DNA of 64,000 bases from Seonamhaeicola algicola (GTDB lineage Bacteria; Bacteroidota; Bacteroidia; Flavobacteriales; Flavobacteriaceae): the NCBI RefSeq assembly GCF_007997385.1, contig NZ_VOSC01000007.1:124001-188000 (forward strand). The letters run 5' to 3'. The notes under the pieces were generated by a model. The model was given only the letters and a program-made list of their open reading frames with translations. It was not told where the DNA came from and ran no database searches. The position numbers and the translations under genes were made by a program. Below, in pieces: positions 45,694 to 53,164 of the stretch (positions are counted from its first letter, which is position 1; every line of letters begins with the position of its first letter).

Positions 45694-45990
45694 TTACTTT
45701 AATAAATCTGCTACGTATGGCATTAAAGCTAAGTGGCGTGCTCTTTTAACAGCTACAGACACTTTTCTTTGGTACTTTAATGAAGTTCCTGTTAAACGTC
45801 TTGGTAAAATTTTACCTTGCTCGTTTACAAACTTTAATAAGAAATCTGGATCTTTATAATCAATATATTTAATACCTGATTTTTTAAATCTACAGTATTT
45901 CTTTTGCTTATTAGTTTCAATGTTTAACGGTGTTAAATATCTAATTTCACCGTCTTTTTTTCCTTTTGCTTGTTGATCTAATGATGCCAT
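45694..45990 (-). CDS. rpsR: 30S ribosomal protein S18
   Basis: A 98-residue basic protein with the S18 signatures [16 protein letters not shown] and [23 protein letters not shown]. It has an N-terminal extension of about 25 residues relative to the E. coli form, usual in Bacteroidota. S18 binds S6 in the platform of the small subunit. Gene spacing is 2 nt after rpsF, so the two are coupled. Confidence 0.97.
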   Translation of the reverse strand: MASLDQQAKGKKDGEIRYLTPLNIETNKQKKYCRFKKSGIKYIDYKDPDFLLKFVNEQGKILPRRLTGTSLKYQRKVSVAVKRARHLALMPYVADLLK

Positions 45991-45992
45991 AA

Positions 45993-46331
45993 TTAAGCTT
46001 TTTGTTTAAGTTTTTCTCTTCTTCTTTCTGCCCAAGCTACTGCGTGTTTATCTAACGATACTGTTAAATAACGCATAAAACGCTCATCACGTCTAAACTC
46101 TAATTCTAAGTCTCCAATTACTTCACCAGCAACAGTGTACTCAAATAAGTGATAAAAACCACTTTTCTTGTTTTGAATAGGGTAAGCTAATTTTTTTAGT
46201 CCCCAATCTTCTTTTGATATCATCTTAGCACCTTTAGAAACAAGAAAATCTTCGTATTTCTTTACTGTTTCCTTTATCTGATCTTCAGATAAAACGGGAT
46301 TCAAGATGAAAACAGTTTCATAATGATTCAT
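45993..46331 (-). CDS. rpsF: 30S ribosomal protein S6
   Basis: A 112-residue protein beginning [18 protein letters not shown], with the ferredoxin-like fold typical of S6 ([30 protein letters not shown]). It binds S18 and 16S rRNA. It is the first gene of the three-gene ribosomal operon and has a good Bacteroidota promoter 35 nt upstream. Confidence 0.97.
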   Translation of the reverse strand: MNHYETVFILNPVLSEDQIKETVKKYEDFLVSKGAKMISKEDWGLKKLAYPIQNKKSGFYHLFEYTVAGEVIGDLELEFRRDERFMRYLTVSLDKHAVAWAERRREKLKQKA

Positions 46332-46365
46332 ATAAAATCTATTTTAATTGTTAAAAAATTGGCTG

Positions 46366-46399
46366 CAAAAATAAATAATATATACATATAAAACAACAA
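46366..46399 (-). promoter_or_regulatory. Promoter of rpsF-rpsR-rplI
   Basis: On the minus strand a -33 TTGTTG (46399-46394), 20 nt, and -7 TATTTTTG (46373-46366). This matches the Bacteroidota consensus TTTG-N19/21-TANNTTTG well. The inferred transcript starts near 46359, leaving a leader of under 30 nt. Confidence 0.6.
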
Positions 46400-46470
46400 T
46401 AATTTCATTATATTGTGACGCAGAATATTTTTGTTAAAATTATGTTAAAAAACGTTGTTTGTCGATGTTT

Positions 46471-46502
46471 TTTGGTGTTTACCGTAATTTTTTGTACTAT
46501 TG
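46471..46502 (+). promoter_or_regulatory. Probable promoter of the LytTR response regulator gene, flanked by TTGTCGAT repeats
   Basis: TTTG (46471-46474), 20 nt, TACTATTG (46495-46502), one mismatch from the -7 consensus. The octamer TTGTCGAT occurs at 46459-46466 and again at 46500-46507, bracketing the promoter with a 41-bp period. Autoregulation is possible but untested. Confidence 0.45.
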
Positions 46503-46532
46503 TCGATATCTTAACCGAAATAATAAAATGTT

Positions 46533-47228
46533 ATGACTTTAAACTGTGTAGTAGTAGACGATTCAGCGATACAACGTTTGTCTATTGTTAAGCTTGTTGA
46601 AAATCACCCTTCGCTTAACTTGATAGCCGAATACAGTAGCGCTTTAGAGACTAAAAACGGATTGAATACGCACCAAGTAGATCTTATCTTTTTAGATATT
46701 GAAATGCCAGTATTAAATGGATTTGAACTACTAGACGTATTAAACAAAAAACCGCAAATTATTTTTGTAACCGGTAAAACCGAGTATGCTTTTAAAGCAT
46801 TTAACTATGATGCTACCGATTATTTGCACAAGCCAATTACTAGAGAACGCTTTAACGCATCTGTAGAAAAAGCTTTAGAACACCACCGCTTATTAATGAA
46901 CCAAAACGAAGAAGAGGGTGAACACATCTTTGTTAAAAGTAACCTAAAAAAGCGTAAAGTTTATATAAAAGACATTAAATGGATTGAAGCTTTAGGTGAC
47001 TACGTAAAATTAGTTACTGAAGAAACTAGCTTAGTTGTACTTTCTACAATGAAAGCTTTTGAAGCTGAATTACCCGAAGGTAAATTTTTAAGAATTCATA
47101 AATCTTATATTGTTAACCTTGATAAAATTGATAGGTTTAACAGCAAAAATGTTGAAGTAGGCGCTTATGAAATTCCGTTAAGCCGAAACAAAAAAACACA
47201 ACTTGTTGATGCTTTAAATAATATTTAG
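46533..47228 (+). CDS. LytTR-family response regulator
   Basis: A 231-residue protein. The receiver domain (1-120) has the acidic pocket VVDDS and phospho-acceptor Asp55 in IFLDIEMPVLNG, then the conserved Lys in LHKPI. The LytTR DNA-binding domain (about 130-231) has IKWIEALGDYVKLVT and FLRIHKSYIVNLDKI. Such regulators are phosphorylated by LytS-type membrane kinases and act as transcription factors. No partner kinase is adjacent, so it is an orphan here. Its promoter is flanked by a repeated octamer (TTGTCGAT). Confidence 0.93.
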   Translation: MTLNCVVVDDSAIQRLSIVKLVENHPSLNLIAEYSSALETKNGLNTHQVDLIFLDIEMPVLNGFELLDVLNKKPQIIFVTGKTEYAFKAFNYDATDYLHKPITRERFNASVEKALEHHRLLMNQNEEEGEHIFVKSNLKKRKVYIKDIKWIEALGDYVKLVTEETSLVVLSTMKAFEAELPEGKFLRIHKSYIVNLDKIDRFNSKNVEVGAYEIPLSRNKKTQLVDALNNI

Positions 47229-47353
47229 AAGCTTGCCTTTAAAAACTAAACCTGTTTTAGTTTAATACAAATATTAAGATGAAGTAAATTAAAATCCTGA
47301 TTTTTTATCTGGATAAATTCAAAAACGAAATTTAAATACTAATTTCTATTTCA

Positions 47354-49810
47354 CTAAAAGTTATCAACATTTAAGATTACTTTAACCGACCGAAAATCTT
47401 TTATACTAGAGAAGCTATTGTTTATTTTAATGATAGCTTCTTTTGTTTTTGATAACGATTGCTGTTTAGGAATTTTTACCAAAATATTTTTATGGAATTG
47501 ATTTCTAATTCTTGCTACAGGCGGTGCTTCTGGCCCTAAAACATTTGTATTAAATAGTTGCCTTAATGACTTAGCAAACCAAATAGAGGCTGTTTCTACT
47601 CTATTGTAATCTTTATGTTTTAATGTAATTTTTATTTGTTTGAAAATTGGTGGGTATTTAAAATTATAACGCTCATTCATTTGCTCATTAAACATATCTA
47701 CATAACTATTAGTTGATACTTGCTGCAATATATTATGATACGGATTGTAGGTTTGTATAAGCACTTTACCACGCTTTTCGGTACGCCCTGCCCTACCTGC
47801 TACTTGTACCATGAGCTGATAACTACGTTCATGCGCTCTAAAATCTGGAAAGTTTAGCATATTATCGGCATTCATAATACCAACTAAGTTAACATTTCTA
47901 AAATCTAAACCTTTGGTTAACATTTGTGTACCAACCAAAATATCAATTTCTTGTTGCTCTAAAGCGGTTATTATTTTTTCATAACCAAATTTACCTCGTG
48001 TAGTATCTAAATCCATTCTAGCAACATTAGCTTCAGGAAATAATTGCTTTACTTCAGTTTCAATTTGTTCTGTACCAAAACCTTTACTATCAATATCTGG
48101 ACTACCGCACGCCATACAGGTTTTTGGCATAATTACAGCATAACCACAGTAATGACAACGTAATTGACTTCTGTATTGATGATAGGTTAAACTTACATCG
48201 CAATTTGGGCATTGTGGTGAATGCCCGCAGGTATTACACTCTACAATTGGTGAATACCCACGACGATTTTGAAACAAAATAACTTGCTTCTTTTCGTTTA
48301 AAACCTCGGTTATTTCTTCAATAAGCCTATCACTAAAATGCCCTTTCATACGTTTACGCTTGTGCTTATCTTTAATATCAACCAACTCAATATCTGGCAT
48401 AAGCACATTATTGTAACGGTGCATTAATTCTACAAAACCATATTTATTATGTTTAGCATTAAAGTAACTTTCTAAACTTGGTGTTGCCGAACCTAATAAG
48501 GTATTAGCTTTATGTAATGCTGCCAATACTATGGCTGTATCTCGGGCATGATAACGTGGCGCCGGATCAAATTGTTTAAAAGATTGCTCGTGCTCTTCAT
48601 CAACTAAAATTAACCCTAAATTGGTAAATGGTAGAAATATTGACGATCTGGCTCCTAAAACTATTTTAGCTTTTGCTGATGCATTTAAAACATTATTCCA
48701 TACCTCAACACGTTCATGATTAGAATATTTTGAATGAAATATAGCAACTTGGTCTCCAAAATAATTTTGAAGCCTATTTACCAATTGTGTTGTTAGTGCA
48801 ATTTCGGGCAATAAATACAACACCTGCTTGCCTTCTTTTAAAACACTTTCAATAAGTTTTACATAAATTTCAGTTTTTCCTGATGATGTAACACCGTGCA
48901 ACAATGTAACTTTATGTGTTTGAAAACTTGTGTTTATGTTATGTAAAGCTGTTTCTTGATGTGTATTTAATTGTTTTGACGCCTCATTATCTTCATCGCC
49001 TTCATATTGCAACCTATCTGTTTGAATATAGTATTCTTGTAAAATACCTTTATCTATTAATGCTTTTATAATAGCTGAAGAAGCGCCGCTAGCCTCAGTT
49101 AAATCGGTTACTTTTACAGGCTTTTTAGTTTTTGCTGATAACGAAAATAAACTTAACACAACTTCTTTTTGCTTGTGTGCTCTTCCTAAATCTTCTAATA
49201 AATTTTGAAGCTGATTGTTTGATGTATAATTAGCATGTAATTTAACATAGCGTACTAACTTTGGCTTGTACTTTTCATAAACTTCTTCTTCAACAATAAT
49301 AGCCTCTTTTTCTATGAGTCTTTTTATTACTGGTAATACATTTTTTTTATCTAAAATATTAGAAATATCATGAATTTTTAAAGACGATTGATGGTGAAGT
49401 GCTTCATAAATTAAAAATTCATCATCTTTTAAAACAGCTTCATGAATTTCTTTTTTGGTGTTTTTGGTAATTATTGTTTCACTTTCTAAAATAAAAGCAC
49501 TTGGTAAAGCTGCTCTAAAAACATCACCTAATGTACACATGTAATAACTAGAAATCCATTGCCATAATTGAAGCTGTATGTTGTTTACAATTGGAACCTC
49601 ATCTAAAATTTGATGAATTTCTTTAGCTTCATAAGCGGTTGGTGCTTGGTTGTGAATTTTAAACACTAACCCTGTGTATATTTTGGTTTTACCAAAAGGT
49701 ACCGCTACACGCATACCTTCTTTTAAAAAAGCAGATTCGGCTTCGGTTATACTATAAGTGAATAACTTTTGAAGCGACACAGGTAAAATAACATCAATAA
49801 AATACTGCAT
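47354..49810 (-). CDS. priA: Primosomal protein N' (replication restart helicase PriA)
   Basis: An 818-residue superfamily 2 DNA helicase. The N-terminal DNA-binding domain (YFIDVILPVSLQKLFTYSI) precedes Walker A GVTSSGKTEIY (about residue 305), the DEEH box (VDEEHEQSFKQ), and a zinc-binding cysteine cluster with eight Cys (CNTCGHSPQCPNC and CHYCGY with CMACGSPDI). Helicase motifs V and VI follow (GTQMLTKGLDF, QVAGRAGR). PriA reloads the replisome at stalled forks. The stop is followed by a 125-nt gap. Its start codon lies directly next to the stop of the YihY-type gene, so the two are probably cotranscribed. Confidence 0.97.
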   Translation of the reverse strand: MQYFIDVILPVSLQKLFTYSITEAESAFLKEGMRVAVPFGKTKIYTGLVFKIHNQAPTAYEAKEIHQILDEVPIVNNIQLQLWQWISSYYMCTLGDVFRAALPSAFILESETIITKNTKKEIHEAVLKDDEFLIYEALHHQSSLKIHDISNILDKKNVLPVIKRLIEKEAIIVEEEVYEKYKPKLVRYVKLHANYTSNNQLQNLLEDLGRAHKQKEVVLSLFSLSAKTKKPVKVTDLTEASGASSAIIKALIDKGILQEYYIQTDRLQYEGDEDNEASKQLNTHQETALHNINTSFQTHKVTLLHGVTSSGKTEIYVKLIESVLKEGKQVLYLLPEIALTTQLVNRLQNYFGDQVAIFHSKYSNHERVEVWNNVLNASAKAKIVLGARSSIFLPFTNLGLILVDEEHEQSFKQFDPAPRYHARDTAIVLAALHKANTLLGSATPSLESYFNAKHNKYGFVELMHRYNNVLMPDIELVDIKDKHKRKRMKGHFSDRLIEEITEVLNEKKQVILFQNRRGYSPIVECNTCGHSPQCPNCDVSLTYHQYRSQLRCHYCGYAVIMPKTCMACGSPDIDSKGFGTEQIETEVKQLFPEANVARMDLDTTRGKFGYEKIITALEQQEIDILVGTQMLTKGLDFRNVNLVGIMNADNMLNFPDFRAHERSYQLMVQVAGRAGRTEKRGKVLIQTYNPYHNILQQVSTNSYVDMFNEQMNERYNFKYPPIFKQIKITLKHKDYNRVETASIWFAKSLRQLFNTNVLGPEAPPVARIRNQFHKNILVKIPKQQSLSKTKEAIIKINNSFSSIKDFRSVKVILNVDNF

Positions 49811-50761
49811 TTAAACGCCTTTTTTAAGTTTATTTAATGATGCGTTTAACTCATAACCCAACAGTAAAATATTAGCATTTAACCAGAGGTAAAACAGCAA
49901 TATTAACAAAGCACCAATAGAACCGTAAAGCTTATTGTACTGGGCAAAGTTTTCTATGTAAATGCCAAATAAATAGGATGACAACATAATTAATAAAGTG
50001 GTAAAAAGCGCTCCTACTGAAAAGAATTTTGAGTTTCGCCCCTCGTGTGTTCCAAAATAATACAATGTTGCTGTTGCTAAATATATCATGGCCACAAAAA
50101 ATAAATACTGAGCAAAATTAGCCCAAAATACATTTTGAGCATCAACAGCAAACGCATTTAATAAACCCTGTACTACATATATTTGAAAATACCCCAAAAA
50201 TGCAATAGTTAGTATTAACAAAAACGCTAAAATTAAAGCTATACCTAAAGCGTATAAATATTGTTTAAACACATTACGGGTAAGCTGCTCATGATACGAA
50301 TATTCAAAACCTGAAAACACTGCATTTACACCATTTGCCATTAATGCTATAGATAGCACAAATACAGATGATAGTAATCCGCCACGTTGTGATTGATCAA
50401 TATTTTCAAAAATGTTATTAATAAAAAAATCGGATGTGTTTGGAGGTAAAAACGATTCTAAAAATACCAAAAATTCACCTTTAAAACCCTCTACAGGAAT
50501 ATACGGTATAATAAAAAGAACAAATAACAAAAACGGAAAAAGCGCCATAAAAAAGCTAAATGCAATGGCACTTGCTCTGGTTGTTAATGCACCTTTAACA
50601 ATACCTATAATATAAAGTTCTAATAAATCATAAAACGATAAGCCTTCTAAACCGGGAAGCTTAATTTTTTTGAAAAACCGCATTAAGACGTTTAATAGAG
50701 GGATTTTTTCTAGTTTGTCTTCAATGGGTTTACTCATATAACTTTGTATTTTGCTTGTCAT
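49811..50761 (-). CDS. YihY/BrkB family inner-membrane protein
   Basis: A 316-residue protein with six predicted membrane helices (for example FSFFMALFPFLLFVLFIIPYI, SVFVLSIALMANGVNAVF, YALGIALILAFLLILTIAFL) and the family motifs ASAIAFSFFMALFPF near residue 65 and LYGSIGALLILLFYLWLNA near 275. The family, once wrongly linked to ribonuclease BN, has no firmly established role. It may be a transporter or envelope protein. It lies directly upstream of priA with no gap. Confidence 0.9.
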   Translation of the reverse strand: MTSKIQSYMSKPIEDKLEKIPLLNVLMRFFKKIKLPGLEGLSFYDLLELYIIGIVKGALTTRASAIAFSFFMALFPFLLFVLFIIPYIPVEGFKGEFLVFLESFLPPNTSDFFINNIFENIDQSQRGGLLSSVFVLSIALMANGVNAVFSGFEYSYHEQLTRNVFKQYLYALGIALILAFLLILTIAFLGYFQIYVVQGLLNAFAVDAQNVFWANFAQYLFFVAMIYLATATLYYFGTHEGRNSKFFSVGALFTTLLIMLSSYLFGIYIENFAQYNKLYGSIGALLILLFYLWLNANILLLGYELNASLNKLKKGV

Positions 50762-50820
50762 ACAAAGTTATTAAATTTATGATTGCAGAAATAAGAATAT
50801 TTAGGTTAAAACTACAATTA

Positions 50821-51678
50821 TTACATGGCTTTTAAACTCAAATCCATGTTATGAACAGAATGTGTTAAAGCACCGCATGAAATGTAGTTTACACCACACT
50901 CTGCATAATGCCTAATGGTAGTTTCATTTATATTGCCTGAAGATTCTGTTAAACACTTATCTCCAATTAATTTTACGGCTTCTCTAGTGTCTTCGTAATC
51001 AAAATTATCAAGCAAAATACGGTAAACGCCATCGTTTCTAAGTATTTCTTCAACCTCAATAAGGTTTCTGGCTTCAACCATAATTTTTAAATCTCTACCG
51101 GTTTCTCTTAAATACAGTTTTGAAGTTTCAATGGCTTTGGTAATGCCTCCTGCAAAATCAATATGATTGTCTTTAAGCATAATCATATCATATAATGCAA
51201 ATCTGTGATTTTCTCCACCACCAATTTTAACGGCCCATTTTTCTAATACCCTAATGCCTGGTGTTGTTTTTCTAGTATCTAAAATTTTAGTATTTGTACC
51301 CTTAACCAAATCAACAAAATGCCTTGTTTTAGTGGCAATGGCACTCATACGCTGCATAGAATTCAATACAGTGCGTTCTGCTTTTAAAATAGATTGCGAA
51401 GGACCTTCAACATACATTACTACATCACCAAACTTAACTTCTGTACCATCTTCAATGCGTACATCTAATTTTAAGTTTTTATCAACGTAAGCAAATATTT
51501 TTTTTGCAAAATTTACACCTCCAATTATACCTTTATCCTTTACTAAAAGTTTTGCACGCCCGCGTGCATTTTCTGGAATACAGGCTAAAGAACTATGATC
51601 GCCATCTCCTACATCTTCTCTAATGGCATTAGCAATTATAGATCTTACTTCTTGGTCAAACTGCTCTTGTGTAATCAT
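50821..51678 (-). CDS. nadC: Nicotinate-nucleotide pyrophosphorylase (quinolinate phosphoribosyltransferase)
   Basis: A 285-residue cytoplasmic enzyme of NAD synthesis that converts quinolinate and PRPP to nicotinate mononucleotide. Signature segments are EDVGDGDHSS near the N-terminus, LNSMQRMSAIATKTR, LDTRKTTPGIRVLEKWAVKIGGGENHRF (described here as residues around 135-165), KDNHIDFAGG and ESSGNINETTIRHYAECGVNYISCG. The length is normal. It is followed by the YihY-type gene 59 nt downstream, and is divergent from rlmH. Confidence 0.97.
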   Translation of the reverse strand: MITQEQFDQEVRSIIANAIREDVGDGDHSSLACIPENARGRAKLLVKDKGIIGGVNFAKKIFAYVDKNLKLDVRIEDGTEVKFGDVVMYVEGPSQSILKAERTVLNSMQRMSAIATKTRHFVDLVKGTNTKILDTRKTTPGIRVLEKWAVKIGGGENHRFALYDMIMLKDNHIDFAGGITKAIETSKLYLRETGRDLKIMVEARNLIEVEEILRNDGVYRILLDNFDYEDTREAVKLIGDKCLTESSGNINETTIRHYAECGVNYISCGALTHSVHNMDLSLKAM

Positions 51679-51697
51679 ATTTTTTATTGGTTTCGCA

Positions 51698-51705
51698 CAA
51701 AAATA
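51698..51705 (-). promoter_or_regulatory. Possible nadC -7 promoter element
   Basis: TATTTTTG on the minus strand, 19 nt upstream of the nadC start codon, matches TANNTTTG. No matching -33 is obvious. Confidence 0.35.
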
Positions 51706-51731
51706 ATAAATAGATTTACTTTTTTAAATTT

Positions 51732-51739
51732 TAGATTTG
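51732..51739 (+). promoter_or_regulatory. Possible rlmH -7 promoter element
   Basis: TAGATTTG matches the -7 consensus and lies 66 nt upstream of the rlmH start, in the divergent nadC-rlmH gap. No clear -33 is seen. Confidence 0.35.
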
Positions 51740-51805
51740 TGAAATTTTTATTTTTTTTGATTTTAAATAAGGATTTCTTAATCAATAAACTTTATTTTTA
51801 AGATT

Positions 51806-52279
51806 ATGACTATAAGCCTTATTGCCATTGGCAAAACAGACAACAACCAACTACAAACACTTATAAATGAATACATTAAGCGTATTGGTTTTTATATAAA
51901 ATTTGTTTTTGAAGTGATACCTGATGTTAAAAACACGAAGCATTTAAGTGAAGAACAACAGAAACAAAAGGAAGGCGAACTTATTTTAAGTAAAATTTCA
52001 AACGCCGATACTTTAGTACTTTTAGACGAAAAAGGAAAGCAATTTACCTCAGTAGATTTTGCAAATTACCTACAAAAACACATGAACTCTGGTGTTAAAA
52101 ATGTTGTTTTTGTTATTGGTGGTCCTTATGGTTTTTCTGAAGATGTATATGCTAGGGCCAACGGTAAAGTATCATTATCAAAAATGACTTTTTCACATCA
52201 AATGGTACGTTTATTTTTTATTGAGCAATTATACCGCGGTTTTACTATACTAAAAAATGAACCTTACCACCATAGATAA
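51806..52279 (+). CDS. rlmH: 23S rRNA (pseudouridine1915-N3)-methyltransferase
   Basis: A 157-residue SPOUT-class methyltransferase acting on helix 69 of 23S rRNA. Family signs are the N-terminal ISLIAIGKTDNNQLQTLI, TLVLLDEKGKQFTSVDFA, and the knotted SAM-binding region VFVIGGPYGFSEDVYARA followed by LSKMTFSHQMVRLFFIEQLYRGFTILKNEPYHH, cited as residues 120-156. The length equals the family norm. The end of the gene carries an inverted repeat that may be the terminator of hpf on the opposite strand. Confidence 0.97.
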   Translation: MTISLIAIGKTDNNQLQTLINEYIKRIGFYIKFVFEVIPDVKNTKHLSEEQQKQKEGELILSKISNADTLVLLDEKGKQFTSVDFANYLQKHMNSGVKNVVFVIGGPYGFSEDVYARANGKVSLSKMTFSHQMVRLFFIEQLYRGFTILKNEPYHHR

Positions 52280-52295
52280 ACTACTGGCGGTAAGG
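52262..52295 (-). terminator. Possible terminator of hpf located within the rlmH 3' end
   Basis: Arms CCTTACCACC (52262-52271) and GGCGGTAAGG (52286-52295) pair with one mismatch around a 14-nt loop. On the minus strand U-rich sequence follows. It overlaps the last codons and stop of rlmH. Confidence 0.4.
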
Positions 52296-52309
52296 CTATT
52301 AAAAAACTA

Positions 52310-52609
52310 TTAATAATTATGAAAAACTTGTTTGCGCTTTTTAAGCTGAATTTCTAAATCTCTTATGGTTTCTTTTACTGCTTCTTCGTAATTCTCTTCA
52401 TTTGAGCTTGCAAAAATTCTGGGTCCGGGTGCACTTAATTCTATTTTACATATTTTGCCTTTAGTTTTGGCATTATGTTCTACTTCAAAATGTACTTGTG
52501 CACCAATTATCCATTCATATTTTTTATGAAGATTATTTAACTTATCGGTTACGTACTGGTTCATAGCATCACTTGTTTGCATATGAACATATTGAATGTT
52601 AACTGTCAT
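52310..52609 (-). CDS. hpf: Short-form ribosome hibernation promoting factor
   Basis: A 99-residue protein of the HPF/RaiA family: VNIQYVHMQTSDAMNQYVTDKLNNL, then VHFEVEHNAKTKGKICKIELS, and EENYEEAVKETIRDLEIQLKKRK. It has a single N-terminal domain without the dimerisation domain of long HPF. The family binds the 30S subunit at the A and P sites and promotes ribosome inactivation in stationary phase. It converges with rlmH with only 30 nt between the stops. Confidence 0.92.
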   Translation of the reverse strand: MTVNIQYVHMQTSDAMNQYVTDKLNNLHKKYEWIIGAQVHFEVEHNAKTKGKICKIELSAPGPRIFASSNEENYEEAVKETIRDLEIQLKKRKQVFHNY

Positions 52610-52738
52610 AATTCTTTCTTTTTTTATAGGTATAAATTTAAAAAGAATGTTACAGTAAAAAGATGAGATTTGTCATGTAAAAGCTATAGTAACTTTTACA
52701 TATACCTGAATTTACACGAGATAAAAAGATGGGGGTAA

Positions 52739-53155
52739 TTAAATTTTACCGCTGTCATGTAATTCTGTTAAAATGGTTCTTAATAAGCCGGGGCTTACTG
52801 GTTTTATAATATAATCTGAAATTTCGCTTATACTTTTTGCTTTATCAATATCAACAGGATCTACCGATGAAGACACCATATAAATGGTTATTTTTTTACC
52901 AACTTTAGGTTTTATTTTTATGTATTCTTCCATGAACTGAAAACCATCCATTATAGGCATGTTTATATCTAGTAGAATAACATCGGGTAATTCTTTTTCA
53001 TTATTTAAATTATCTATTAAAAAATCAAAGGCTTCTTCTCCATCTGAAAAAACGGTAATATTTTCAGCTAGTTCAATAGATTTTAAAATTTTTGTTATTG
53101 TGAATTGGTATATTTCATCATCATCAATCACACATACATTTAAAGCGCTATTCAT
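52739..53155 (-). CDS. Single-domain (CheY-like) response regulator
   Basis: A 138-residue receiver domain without an output domain. The acidic pocket is VIDDDE (residues 10-14), the phospho-acceptor Asp63 is in ILLDINMPIMDG, the switch Ser is in MVSSSVDP, and the conserved Lys is in YIIKPVSP. It follows the four-PAS kinase gene by 9 nt on the same strand, so it probably receives phosphate from that kinase and works by protein contact. Such pairs are common in Flavobacteria, and the downstream target is unknown. Confidence 0.93.
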   Translation of the reverse strand: MNSALNVCVIDDDEIYQFTITKILKSIELAENITVFSDGEEAFDFLIDNLNNEKELPDVILLDINMPIMDGFQFMEEYIKIKPKVGKKITIYMVSSSVDPVDIDKAKSISEISDYIIKPVSPGLLRTILTELHDSGKI

Positions 53156-53164
53156 ATTTTAGTG

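Noticed and set aside
47243-47263. AAACTAAA/TTTAGTTT hairpin after the LytTR regulator gene
   Set aside because: Almost all A-T pairing, weak stability and no clear U-tract. It may still be the terminator but is not supportable.
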